From Streptomyces barkulensis (GTDB taxonomy: Bacteria > Actinomycetota > Actinomycetes > Streptomycetales > Streptomycetaceae), in assembly GCF_002843305.1 (NCBI RefSeq), contig NZ_PGSG01000053.1, positions 62,001 to 126,000 of the forward strand: a DNA stretch of 64,000 nt, given 5' to 3'. This document shows positions 12,405-20,754 of the stretch, piece by piece. The position numbers were made by a program, and so were the translations under genes. Within the stretch, counting starts at the first letter, position 1. Each line of letters opens with the position of its first letter. The notes under the pieces were generated by a model. That model saw only the letters and a program-made list of their open reading frames with translations, had not been told where the DNA came from and searched no databases.

Positions 12405-12977
12405 TCAGCGGTTCTCGCCGGGGACCCAGAGGATGTCGCCCACCTCCTTGTTGGCGGACCTGGCCAGGATGAACAGCAGATCCGACAGCCGGTTGAGGTA
12501 GGTGGCCGTCAGACGGTTCATGACCTCGCCGTGCTCCTCCAGCGCCGCCCACGTCGAGCGCTCGGCGCGGCGCACGACCGTGCACGCCTGGTGGAGCAGG
12601 GCCGCGCCCGGGGTGCCGCCGGGGAGGATGAAGCTGCGCAGCTTCTCCAGATCGGCCAGGAAGCGGTCGCAGTCCTCCTCCAGCTTGTCGATGTAGCTCT
12701 GCCGCACCCGCAGCGGCGGGTACTCGGGGTTCTCGGCCACCGGCGTGGCCAGATCCGCACCCACGTCGAACAGGTCGTTCTGCACCCGGACCAGGACCTT
12801 GGTGATCTCCTCGGGCAGGTCGCCGAGCGCGATGGCCACCCCGATCGCGGCGTTGGCCTCGTTGGAGTCGGCGTAGGCGGAGATGCGGGAGTCGGTCTTG
12901 GCGGTACGGCTCATGTCGCCGAGGGCGGTGGTGCCGTCGTCGCCGGTGCGCGTGTAGATGCGTGTCAGATTGACCAT
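12405..12977 (-). CDS. Cob(I)alamin adenosyltransferase, PduO type
   Basis: 190-aa enzyme that transfers the adenosyl group of ATP to cob(I)alamin, making coenzyme B12 for mutases such as IcmA at 39 kb. The PduO-type ATP-binding N-terminus (IYTRTGDDGTTALGD, residues 7-21) and the five-helix-bundle motif (RAERSTWAALEE, then LNRLSDLLFILAR) are present. ATG 12977 gives the family-typical N-terminus MVNLTRIYTRTGD. It stands alone, with a terminator after it. Confidence 0.93.
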   Translation of the reverse strand: MVNLTRIYTRTGDDGTTALGDMSRTAKTDSRISAYADSNEANAAIGVAIALGDLPEEITKVLVRVQNDLFDVGADLATPVAENPEYPPLRVRQSYIDKLEEDCDRFLADLEKLRSFILPGGTPGAALLHQACTVVRRAERSTWAALEEHGEVMNRLTATYLNRLSDLLFILARSANKEVGDILWVPGENR

Positions 12978-13218
12978 GGGCCGAGCCTAGCCACGCGCGG
13001 GCTCCGCGGAGCGCAGGTGTGCCCACCGTCACGGGGCCCGCCGTGCTCCCCGCCCGCCGCCCCGCCCAACTGCGCACGGCGGGCCGCCGAATGACCCGCG
13101 CGAGTGTGATGTCCGCCATGTGAGACGTGACGCGCATCTCTTCCCCGCCCACCGCGCGCTCACGGGCGCTAGGGTCCGCCTGAGAGTCGCACCGCAAAGC
13201 CGCAGAGGGGACATACAC

Positions 13219-14067
13219 GTGGCCAAGAAGCTCGCCGTCATCGGAGCCGGACTCATGGGATCGGGCATCGCCCAGGTCTCCGCCCAGGCAGGCTGGGACG
13301 TGGTGCTGCGCGACGTCACCGACGAGGCGCTCGGGCGCGGCACGGACGGGATCCGGGCCTCGTACGACAAGTTCGTGTCCAAGGGGAAGCTGACCGCCGA
13401 GGACGCGGAGGCGGCACTCGGCCGCATCACCGCCACCACCGACCTCGACGCCGCGTCCGACGCCGACATCGTGGTCGAGGCCGTCTTCGAGCGGATCGAC
13501 GTCAAGCAGGAGATCTTCCGCACGCTCGACGGTCTGGTGAAGGACGAGGCCGTGCTCGCCTCCAACACCTCCGCCATCCCGATCACCAAGATCGCGGCGG
13601 TGACGGAGCGCCCCGAGCGGGTCGTGGGCACCCACTTCTTCTCCCCGGTGCCGATGATGCAGCTGTGCGAGCTGGTGCGCGGGTACAAGACGAGCGACGA
13701 AACCCTCGCGGCGGCAAGGGAGTTCGCCGAGGGCGTCGGCAAGACCTGTATCGTCGTCAACCGGGATGTCGCGGGCTTCGTCACCACCCGGCTGATCTCC
13801 GCCCTGGTCGTCGAGGCCGCCAAGCTCCACGAGTCGGGCGTGGCGACCGCCGAGGACATCGACATCGCCTGCAAGCTGGGTTTCGGGCACGCCATGGGCC
13901 CGCTGGCCACCGCGGACCTCACCGGCGTCGACATCCTGCTGCACGCCACGGAGAACATCTACACCGAGTCGCAGGACGAGAAGTTCGCCCCGCCGGAGGG
14001 GATGCGGCGCATGGTGGACGCCGGGGACATCGGCCGCAAGAGCGGCCAGGGCTTCTACCGCTACTGA
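13219..14067 (+). CDS. hbd: 3-hydroxybutyryl-CoA dehydrogenase
   Basis: 282-aa NAD(P)-dependent oxidoreductase interconverting acetoacetyl-CoA and 3-hydroxybutyryl-CoA. The Rossmann motif is VIGAGLMGSGIAQ (residues 7-19). Catalytic His139 is in VVGTHFFSPVPMM, and Ser/Asn residues in SNTSAIPIT are in the usual place. Start GTG 13219 follows GAGGGG at 13205-13210; the open frame upstream to 13120 has no family character. It could work with the thiolase at 28 kb in C4 acyl-CoA formation, for example towards ethylmalonyl-CoA or butyryl-CoA. Confidence 0.92.
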   Translation: MAKKLAVIGAGLMGSGIAQVSAQAGWDVVLRDVTDEALGRGTDGIRASYDKFVSKGKLTAEDAEAALGRITATTDLDAASDADIVVEAVFERIDVKQEIFRTLDGLVKDEAVLASNTSAIPITKIAAVTERPERVVGTHFFSPVPMMQLCELVRGYKTSDETLAAAREFAEGVGKTCIVVNRDVAGFVTTRLISALVVEAAKLHESGVATAEDIDIACKLGFGHAMGPLATADLTGVDILLHATENIYTESQDEKFAPPEGMRRMVDAGDIGRKSGQGFYRY

Positions 14068-14121
14068 ACGGACCCGTACGGCACACAGGCGGGTCGCCCC
14101 TACGGGTGAATTCGGCGCCGA

Positions 14122-14152
14122 TTCGGCGGCGGACGGCAACTCCGCCGCCGAA
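14122..14152 (+). terminator. Hairpin after hbd
   Basis: A 12-base arm (14122-14133) is exactly complementary to 14141-14152 with a 7-base loop, 54 bases after the dehydrogenase stop. It separates that gene from the STAS gene. Confidence 0.75.
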
Positions 14153-14226
14153 CAGGCGGTCAGTTGTGGTGAGACATAGGCAGACAGCAGTCACAGACGG
14201 ACCACTTCTTTTCCGGGGGAGCGGAT

Positions 14227-14556
14227 ATGCACATCAGGGGCGACCACGCTGAACTGGTCGTCGGAGGTCGCCTCGACGTCCGCAGCGCGGCGGACGCCCG
14301 TTCGGTCCTGCACACCGCGGTCGACTCCGGAGAGGGCGATCTCGTGCTGGACCTCGCCGAGCTGGACTCCTGGGACGCCACCGGTCTCGGCGTGATCATG
14401 GGCGCGCACCGGCGGGCGGGCCGGTGCGGGCGCCGCCTCGTCCTGCGGGACGTACCGCCCCAGATGCAGCGCCTGCTGGTGGCCACCCGTCTGCACCGCA
14501 TCCTGGCCATCGAGGGAGGCGGGCTCGCCGAGGGCGGAACCCTGACCAAGCCATAA
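14227..14556 (+). CDS. STAS-domain anti-sigma factor antagonist
   Basis: 109-aa single-domain STAS protein of the SpoIIAA/RsbV type, which normally binds an anti-sigma kinase and is switched by phosphorylation. The signature region reads LDSWDATGLGVIMG: the usual Ser of D-S-[ST]-G is Ala, leaving Thr as the only candidate phospho-acceptor. ATG 14227 follows GGGGGAG at 14215-14221. No anti-sigma kinase or sigma factor gene is adjacent, so its partner is unknown. The next gene encodes a large P-loop-like membrane protein on the same strand 178 bases on. Confidence 0.85.
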   Translation: MHIRGDHAELVVGGRLDVRSAADARSVLHTAVDSGEGDLVLDLAELDSWDATGLGVIMGAHRRAGRCGRRLVLRDVPPQMQRLLVATRLHRILAIEGGGLAEGGTLTKP

Positions 14557-14734
14557 CTATTGGGTCAGGGCTCCCGCCCGGGCTTGCCCCCACGCCCGGG
14601 CCAGGCAATAGGGTTCTGGAACCCGCCGCCTACACTGCGCTGCGGACGGCCACCGGACCACGAGCGAAGGCCAGCGTACGGTCGGCCCTGGAGAGCTGAG
14701 CTTCGAGTACGCACCGCATCTGGGGGCACCCACC

Positions 14735-17527
14735 ATGGACCCGAACGACCGGGGACCCGAGGAACAGGACAGCGGGAGCACCACCCGCGCGATCCCGCTC
14801 ATAGCGGGCGAGTACCTGCTGACCGTCAATCCCGTCGACGGCAGCGAGATCGAGCCCTGCCCGCCCGGCGAGCACCCCGGCGCGCCCCGCAGGCGCACCC
14901 CTGAGTCCCGCGCCGAGCGGGAGCGTGCCGCCGTGGCCCCGCTCCCGACCGGAATCTCCCTGCCCGACCTGCCGCTGCTGGAGCGCACGGCGGAGCGCGA
15001 GCGCCTCCTCCAACTGCTCAGGCGCGGACGCTCGGTCCGGCTCACCGGGGCGCCCGGCTCCGGACGCAGCTCCCTGCTGGCCGCCGTCGCCACCGAGTGC
15101 GCCGACCTCGCCCCGGACGGCGTCATCCGGCTCAGCGGCTGCCGGCGCACGGCCTCGGACGTGCTGTACGAACTGTTCGCCGCGGTCCACGACGCGCCCC
15201 GGCACCGGCCCGACCGCGCCGAGCTGGAGGAGGCGGTGCGCGGCGTGGGAGCGATCGTCCTGCTGGACGACGCCGAGTTCGGCGGTCAGGCGCTCGACTC
15301 CCTCCTCGACGCCACCCCCGAGTGCGCCTTCCTGATCGCGGCCGCGCCCGGCTCCCCCGCGCCCTCCGCAGACGCGCCCCTGGAGGAGGTCGCCCTCTCG
15401 GGCATCAGCCGCGCCGCCTGCCGGGAGCTGATGGAGCACATCGTCCGCCGCCCGCTGACCGAGGACGAGGCGGGCTGGGTCGGGGATCTGTGGTTCGAGT
15501 CCGAGGGACTGCCGCTGCGCTTCGTCCAGGCCGGCGCGCTGCTGCGGCAGCGCGACGCGGAGGCGGAGGCCGCGCGGACCGCGGCCGACGGCGGCGGTGA
15601 CGGTGACGGAGCCGCCGGTGGTGACGGTGGCGACGGCGGTGACGGTGGTGAGGCGGACACCGAGGACGCCGGGAGCGCCGAGGGGAACGGCCCGGCCGGC
15701 GCACCGCTGCCCACGCTGGCCGAGGGCGCGGCCCCCGCCGCCCTTCTGGCCGCCCGGCTGTCCGAGAGCACCCGCGAGGTGCTGCGCTTCGCCGTGGCGC
15801 TCGGCGGCGTGCTGCCGCACCCGGCCCATCTGCCCGCGCTGGTGGACGACGCCGACGCCGACGCCTCCCTGGGCGAGCTGCTCGCCTGCGGCCTGGTCAC
15901 CACCGCCGGCACGTACTACCGGCTCGCCCCGGACGTGACCGGGCAACTGGCCGACGCCGGATACGCCGACGGAGCCGACGACCGCGCCCGTACCGCCGCC
16001 CAGCACTACGCCTGGTGGACCGGCCACCCCTCGGTCACCCCGGAGCGGGTGGCGCAGGAGGCCGAGGCGGTGCTCGCCGCCGTCCAGGGCGCCCGGCGCG
16101 GCGGCCACGCGAGCGCGGCCGTGCTGCTGGCCCGTACCGCCGCGCCCATCCTCGCCGCCTCGCTGCACTGGGGCCCCTGGGAGCGGATCCTGCGCGGCGG
16201 GCAGGAGGCGGCGCGTACGGCGGGTGAGGTCGCCGAGGAGGCGTACTTCCACCACGACCTCGGCGTGCTCGCCCTGTGCACCGGCCACCTGGACCGGGCC
16301 CGCGCCGAACTCGAGGCCTCCATCGGGCTGCGCGGAGTGCTCGCGGACCGCCGGGGCACGGTCGCCGGACGGCGTGCGCTGGCCCTGGTCGAGGACCGCT
16401 TCACGATCGAGGCCGAGGGCGGCCCGGACAAGGCGGCCGGGGGATTCGGGGACGGCGGGAAGGCCCTCGGCGGGTCGCTGCCGGCCGTCGCCGTACCGCC
16501 CGCCGCGCCCGACGCCTCCACCCCGCCCGCGCTCCCCAGACGCCAGAGCACGGCGAAGCCGCCCGGGGCCTCCGTACCGCGGCCCGTGGCGCCGGCCGCG
16601 GCACAGACCCCCTCCGGACCGCAGAGCACCGGCAGCACGCCGGCGCTCGACAAGCTTCCGCCCGCCCTGGCGGTTCCGCCGGTGACGGTGGGCAGCGCCT
16701 TCGACGAGACTCCCGGCGGCGGCACTTTCGGCAGCGAGGCGCTGACCCGGCCGACGCCGCTGGCACGGACCGCGCACGGCGCGGACGGCCCGGACGACGG
16801 CCGCCGCGGCCCGCGCGGGCTCGCCCTCCGTGGAGCCCGGCGCAACGTCTTCGCGGCGGGCGCGGGCGCGCTGCTGGCCGCGCTGGTGGGCACGGTCGTC
16901 ACGATCGGCATGACCTCGGGGAGCGAGGAGCCCGCCGGCAGCGTCAACCCGGCGGTCACCTCCCGGGAGGACGACGGCATCACCGTCGACGAACCCGCGC
17001 CGAGCTCCAGCGACGAGCGGGGGAAGAAGCCGGGGGCGAGCAGCGCGCCGGCCGTCCCCGGCGGACCGTCCGGCAGCGGGACGGGCTCGGCCTCTCCGGA
17101 GACCTCCGAGTCGGATGAAGCGTCCGAGGAGACGGAGGAGGAGAACGGCACGACCTCCGGGGGCGGAGGGGAGGACACCGAGAAGCCCGGTGGGTCGACC
17201 ACCTCGGGCGGCGGTTCGGGCGGTGCAGGTGGTTCGGAGTCCGGTGGCTCGGATTCCGGCGGCACGGAGTCCGGTGGTTCGGAGTCCGGTGGCACGGGCT
17301 CTGGTGGCACGGAGTCCGGTGGTTCGGAGTCCGGTGGCTCCGATTCCGGCGGCACGGAACCCGGGGGCTCCGACTCCCCGTCCCCGTCCCCGTCCACATC
17401 CACTCCCTCTGAGCCGACGACGGGCGGAGCCGGCGGGAGCGTCACAGCCAGTGGGACCGCGTCGAACACCGCCGCGCCGAGCAGCGGTCAGGCGTCCCAG
17501 GAGTCCACGGAGAGCCCGCTCATCTGA
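14735..17527 (+). CDS. Large P-loop-like membrane protein with Ser/Gly tail
   Basis: 930-aa protein. An N-terminal AAA/STAND-like region has the degenerate Walker A motif GAPGSGRS at residues 105-112 (Arg replaces the usual Lys) and a Walker B-like strand AIVLLDDAEF. A middle helical region (about 330-560) is followed by a Pro/Ala-rich linker, one transmembrane helix near residue 710 (FAAGAGALLAALVGTVVTIG) and an extracellular tail rich in Ser, Gly, Thr and Glu repeats. The cytoplasmic part thus appears anchored and tethered to the wall side. ATG 14735 has only a weak ribosome binding site. Its function is unknown. Confidence 0.75.
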   Translation: MDPNDRGPEEQDSGSTTRAIPLIAGEYLLTVNPVDGSEIEPCPPGEHPGAPRRRTPESRAERERAAVAPLPTGISLPDLPLLERTAERERLLQLLRRGRSVRLTGAPGSGRSSLLAAVATECADLAPDGVIRLSGCRRTASDVLYELFAAVHDAPRHRPDRAELEEAVRGVGAIVLLDDAEFGGQALDSLLDATPECAFLIAAAPGSPAPSADAPLEEVALSGISRAACRELMEHIVRRPLTEDEAGWVGDLWFESEGLPLRFVQAGALLRQRDAEAEAARTAADGGGDGDGAAGGDGGDGGDGGEADTEDAGSAEGNGPAGAPLPTLAEGAAPAALLAARLSESTREVLRFAVALGGVLPHPAHLPALVDDADADASLGELLACGLVTTAGTYYRLAPDVTGQLADAGYADGADDRARTAAQHYAWWTGHPSVTPERVAQEAEAVLAAVQGARRGGHASAAVLLARTAAPILAASLHWGPWERILRGGQEAARTAGEVAEEAYFHHDLGVLALCTGHLDRARAELEASIGLRGVLADRRGTVAGRRALALVEDRFTIEAEGGPDKAAGGFGDGGKALGGSLPAVAVPPAAPDASTPPALPRRQSTAKPPGASVPRPVAPAAAQTPSGPQSTGSTPALDKLPPALAVPPVTVGSAFDETPGGGTFGSEALTRPTPLARTAHGADGPDDGRRGPRGLALRGARRNVFAAGAGALLAALVGTVVTIGMTSGSEEPAGSVNPAVTSREDDGITVDEPAPSSSDERGKKPGASSAPAVPGGPSGSGTGSASPETSESDEASEETEEENGTTSGGGGEDTEKPGGSTTSGGGSGGAGGSESGGSDSGGTESGGSESGGTGSGGTESGGSESGGSDSGGTEPGGSDSPSPSPSTSTPSEPTTGGAGGSVTASGTASNTAAPSSGQASQESTESPLI
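17216..17380 (+). repeat. Ser/Gly coding repeat
   Basis: Degenerate short repeats built on GGTGGTTCGGAGTCC encode alternating GGSES, GGTES and GGTGS units in the tail of the P-loop-like membrane protein. It is a low-complexity, probably disordered stretch and a likely site of length variation. Confidence 0.8.
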
Positions 17528-17544
17528 CCCGGAGCCCGTAAGCC

Positions 17545-17599
17545 ACGCACGCCGGGGCCGCAGCCGCGCTCGAAGCGCGGTCGCGGCCCCGGCGTGCGT
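17545..17599. terminator. Convergent terminator
   Basis: A 17-base arm (17545-17561) pairs exactly with 17583-17599, and an inner 7-base stem CCGCGCT/AGCGCGG closes on CGA. It lies between the stop of the P-loop-like gene and the stop of nucS. Confidence 0.88.
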
Positions 17600-17618
17600 A
17601 CCGGGCAGGCCGGAGTGG

Positions 17619-18290
17619 TCAGAACAGCCGCAGCTTGTCGTCCTCGATGCCGCGCAGCGCGTCGTAGTCGAGGACGACGCAGTCGATGCCGCGGTCCGTG
17701 GCCAGCACGCGCGCCTGCGGCTTGATCTCCTGTGCCGCGAACACCCCCCGGACCGGGGAGAGGTGGGGGTCGCGGTTGAGCAGTTCCAGATAGCGGGTGA
17801 GCTGCTCGACGCCGTCGATCTCGCCGCGTCGCTTGATCTCGATCGCGACGGTGGTCCCCTCCGCGTCCCGGCACAGGATGTCCACCGGTCCGATGGCGGT
17901 GGGGTACTCACGCCGTATCAGCGACCAGCCCTCGCCGAGGGTCTCCATTCGGTCAGCGAGGAGTTCCTGAAGGTGTGCCTCCACACCGTCCTTGATCAGG
18001 CCGGGATCGACGCCGAGTTCGTGCGAGGAGTCGTGCAGGACCTCCTCCATGGTGATGATGAGTTTCTCCCCCGTTTTGTTGACCACCGTCCAGACGCCGA
18101 CGCCGTTCTCCTCGCCCTCCTTGAGGGTGCATGGCGGAGACATCCAGTTGAGGGGCTTGTAGGCCCTGTCGTCCGCATGGACCGAGACCGATCCGTCGGC
18201 CTTCACCAGGATGAGGCGGGGGGCCGAGGGGAGGTGGGCGGTGAGCCTTCCGGCGTAGTCCACGGAGCAGCGGGCGATGACGAGACGCAT
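17619..18290 (-). CDS. nucS: Mismatch endonuclease NucS/EndoMS
   Basis: 223-aa endonuclease of the non-canonical mismatch repair pathway used by actinobacteria, which lack MutS/MutL. An N-terminal beta-rich DNA-binding domain (residues 1-115) precedes a RecB-like nuclease domain with D137 (GPVDILCRD) and E151-x-K153 (VAIEIKRRG). The C-terminal DKLRLF resembles the sliding-clamp-binding tail of NucS proteins. It acts on G-T, G-G and T-T mismatches by double-strand cleavage in the family. It has no operon partner here. Confidence 0.95.
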   Translation of the reverse strand: MRLVIARCSVDYAGRLTAHLPSAPRLILVKADGSVSVHADDRAYKPLNWMSPPCTLKEGEENGVGVWTVVNKTGEKLIITMEEVLHDSSHELGVDPGLIKDGVEAHLQELLADRMETLGEGWSLIRREYPTAIGPVDILCRDAEGTTVAIEIKRRGEIDGVEQLTRYLELLNRDPHLSPVRGVFAAQEIKPQARVLATDRGIDCVVLDYDALRGIEDDKLRLF

Positions 18291-18520
18291 GGTCGGTCAC
18301 GCTACTGGACGACGGGCGGTCCACGCGATTCGCCCCTGCTTCTCCCTGTTCGATCACCGTTCGGGCGTGGCCGGTTGTGTGCCCACGAGCCTGGTGCGGC
18401 GGTACGCGCGGGCATAACGTTGCAGCCTGGGGGTCGCCGTACGAGATCGTCCGATTACGCGCAGCCCCGGCATTCCGTCCCTGAGGTCCCGGTATGTCCG
18501 GGATCGCGAGAGGAGAACTC

Positions 18521-18913
18521 ATGTCGCTCGACGTCTCACCGGCCCTCCTGGAGCAGGCCGAGCGAGGCGAGGTCGATGAGGCGGCCTTCGTCGACTGCGT
18601 CCGTACGTCCCTGCCCTACGCATGGGACATGATCAGTTCTCTGGTGGCCCGACTCAGGGTGGACGGCGGGGAGTTCGCCGACAACCAGACGCCCCCGCCG
18701 GACGAGCGGGCGCGGGGCCAGCTGCTGCGCGCACTCGCCAGCGACGCGATACGCGGCGCGCTGGAGCGCCACTTCGGGGTGAGACTGGCCTTCCAGAACT
18801 GCCACCGGGTCGCGGTCTTCCCGCTGGACTCCTCCGTGGACGAGCGGCTCGCACGCTTCACCTCCGTCCGCGGCCAGCTCCTCAACCAGTCGCCGGAACT
18901 GCGCGACTGCTGA
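18521..18913 (+). CDS. SCO5389-family conserved protein
   Basis: 130-aa soluble protein that matches the Streptomyces SCO5389 family as recalled; function unknown. It is acidic and Arg-rich with no signal peptide or membrane segment; a conserved-looking core is HFGVRLAFQNCHRVAVFPLD. ATG 18521 follows AGAGGAGAA, which decides against the earlier in-frame ATG at 18494. It is divergent from nucS with 230 bases between them, and convergent with the LLM-class oxidoreductase gene. Confidence 0.75.
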   Translation: MSLDVSPALLEQAERGEVDEAAFVDCVRTSLPYAWDMISSLVARLRVDGGEFADNQTPPPDERARGQLLRALASDAIRGALERHFGVRLAFQNCHRVAVFPLDSSVDERLARFTSVRGQLLNQSPELRDC

Positions 18914-18961
18914 TCGCGGGCGGACGGTGAGCGGGTGGGCGGCGAGCGGGCGGGCGGCCGG

Positions 18962-20086
18962 TCAGGGTGCCGTGCCCGTCCCCGTGCCCTCGTCGTCCGG
19001 CGCTGTTCCCGGCGCTGTTCCCGGCGTTGTGTCCGACGGTGCGGGAGCTGCCGCTGCTCGGGGGAGGAGCGGCAGCACCTCGGAACCCAGCCGCCAGATG
19101 TTCAGTTCGGTGGCGGCCAGGTCGCCGGAGCCCTCGGCCAGCAGCGCGAACCGGCCGATCCCGGTCCGTTCGGCGGTGGCCGTGAGCCGGTCCGCGCACA
19201 GTCGCGGCGGGCCGACCGGGTGCAGCGAGCACAGCAACTCGGTGTAGGCGAGCGGGTCGCGCATCGAACGCGCCCGGCCGTCCACGGTCGTATGGGCCTC
19301 CAACCCCTGCCGCAGCCAGCCGGGCATCGCCTTGGTGAGCGTCTCCACGGCCTCGTCGCGGGTGTCGGCCACCTGCGCCACCCCGGCCGACACGTGCCCG
19401 GCCGCCGCCACGGCCTCCGGGTCCGCTCCCGCCGCCAGCGCCTCGCGCCGCCACAGGGCGACCATGTCCGCCTTCTCCTCGTCCCCGCAGTGCATCCCCA
19501 GCAGCATCGGCAGCCCGCGCGCCGCGGCCAGCCGCACGGAGCCGGGGGAGGTGCAGGCGATCAGCACGGGCGGCGCCTCCGGCCCGCCGAGGCCCTGGTC
19601 CGGGCGCGGTACGACGGGGACCTCGCGGAAGTGGTAGCGCTCGCCGTCCGCGCCGACGCGCGGCTCGCGCAGCCAGCGCAGCAGCAGGTCCAGCGACTCG
19701 GGGAAGCCCCGTTCGTACGCCTCGACGCCGCCGCCGAAGACCTCCAGGTCCACCCAGGGGCCGCCGCGGCCGACGCCGAGGGTGAACCGGCCGCCGGAGA
19801 CGAGGTGCAGCAGCGCGGTCTGCTCGCCCAGGGCGACCGGATGCACGGTGGGGAGCACGCTCACGGCCGTGCCCACCCCGATGCGCCGGGTGCGCCCCAG
19901 CAGCAGCGCGGCCAGGGTGATCGCCGAGGGGCAGACCCCGTAGGGGACGAAGTGGTGCTCGGCCACCCACACGGAGTCCAGGCCGGCCCGCTCGGCGGCC
20001 TCCGCGGAGCGCAGGGCGCGGTGGAGCGCCTCTCCCTGCCCCTGCCCCGGGAACTGCCCCGCCGGCACGAAAGTCCCGATGTGCAT
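18962..20086 (-). CDS. LLM-class flavin-dependent oxidoreductase
   Basis: 374-aa luciferase-like monooxygenase, probably FMN- or F420-dependent. The TIM-barrel motifs include AEHHFVPYG near residue 50, GRTRRIGVGTAVSVLP, and GGRFTLGVGRGGPWVD. ATG 20086 follows AGGAGG with an 8-base spacer; the open frame extends upstream only because it crosses the large palindrome. The C-terminus (from about residue 345) is a Pro/Gly/Thr-rich tail. The substrate is unknown. The promoter region contains the perfect palindrome at 20113-20174. Confidence 0.88.
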   Translation of the reverse strand: MHIGTFVPAGQFPGQGQGEALHRALRSAEAAERAGLDSVWVAEHHFVPYGVCPSAITLAALLLGRTRRIGVGTAVSVLPTVHPVALGEQTALLHLVSGGRFTLGVGRGGPWVDLEVFGGGVEAYERGFPESLDLLLRWLREPRVGADGERYHFREVPVVPRPDQGLGGPEAPPVLIACTSPGSVRLAAARGLPMLLGMHCGDEEKADMVALWRREALAAGADPEAVAAAGHVSAGVAQVADTRDEAVETLTKAMPGWLRQGLEAHTTVDGRARSMRDPLAYTELLCSLHPVGPPRLCADRLTATAERTGIGRFALLAEGSGDLAATELNIWRLGSEVLPLLPRAAAAPAPSDTTPGTAPGTAPDDEGTGTGTAP

Positions 20087-20112
20087 CGCCACAGCCTCCT
20101 GCCCGGTACCGG

Positions 20113-20174
20113 GACCGCCCCGGCGCCGTCCCGGCACCGCCGCGCGGCGGTGCCGGGACGGCGCCGGGGCGGTC
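20113..20174. repeat. 62-bp perfect palindrome
   Basis: Bases 20113-20143 and 20144-20174 are exact reverse complements with no spacer, giving 31-base arms. It lies 27 bases upstream of the LLM oxidoreductase start, in its 5' leader or promoter. An RNA copy would form a very stable hairpin on either strand. This length is far beyond an ordinary operator. Confidence 0.95.
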
Positions 20175-20251
20175 TGCGGCGGCCCTCCGAACGGACCGCC
20201 GGACGGTCCCCTTGAGGCAACAACGCCTGACACGTGCCAAGGGCACGGCCT

Positions 20252-20271
20252 GCCGGGAATCCGCCGGGAAT
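20252..20271. repeat. 11-bp-period direct repeat
   Basis: GCCGGGAAT occurs at 20252-20260 and 20263-20271, one helical turn apart, and is followed by a T-run to 20276. A small hairpin (20233-20238 with 20242-20247) lies just before. This could be a regulator site in the divergent intergenic region; no regulator is identified. Confidence 0.5.
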
Positions 20272-20408
20272 TTTTTCGGACCGCACGGGAGGGCGAGGGG
20301 GAGAGGCGCCGCGGGTGCGCGGCACAAGGCCGCCCGCGACCTGCGTAGGCTGGACGGAGCAGTCCGCCGACGGGCCCCGAAGGCCCCCGAGACCACGTGA
20401 GGTGCCTG

Positions 20409-20732
20409 TTGTCCCCGCGTCGAAACCGCCCGCGCGGCGGTGGCAGGTCCGCCCGCCGCGACGGGGAGGCGGACGGCCGCTACGGCATGGAGAACACCGA
20501 CGAGTGGCGCGGCGAGGAGTGGGTGGTGCGGCAGGTCAGCGGACAGTCCGCGGCCAAGCACTACCGCTGCCCCGGCTGCGACCAGGAGATCCCGCCCGGG
20601 GTGCCGCACGTGGTGGCCTGGCAGCGCGAGGGGCGGGTGGACGACCGGCGGCACTGGCACCGGGCGTGCTGGAACGCCAGGGACCGCCGGAGCGCGCGGC
20701 TCCAGCGGTCCCGTCAGGCCCCCAGGTACTGA
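20409..20732 (+). CDS. Small zinc-ribbon-like protein, unknown
   Basis: 107-aa basic protein. The core after about residue 27 has a probable zinc site: YRCPGCDQEIP followed by the His/Trp-rich segment RRHWHRACWNARD, together giving CxxC plus H and C ligands. This family is often labelled ATP/GTP-binding in Streptomyces, without an obvious P-loop here. TTG 20409 is preferred (GAGGTG at 20399-20404, N-terminus MSPRRNRPRG); GTG 20397 and ATG 20487 are alternatives. Its role is unknown. Confidence 0.7.
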   Translation: MSPRRNRPRGGGRSARRDGEADGRYGMENTDEWRGEEWVVRQVSGQSAAKHYRCPGCDQEIPPGVPHVVAWQREGRVDDRRHWHRACWNARDRRSARLQRSRQAPRY

Positions 20733-20754
20733 CCTTGCGGGGTGGCGGCGCCCG

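Noticed and set aside
17216..17380. Possible CRISPR-like repeats
   Set aside because: Units are short, directly adjacent and in frame with a Ser/Gly protein tail; there are no spacers or cas genes.
14630..17911. 1093-aa minus-strand frame
   Set aside because: It is opposite the P-loop-like membrane protein gene and crosses its terminator; the composition is Arg/Gly/Ala shadow.
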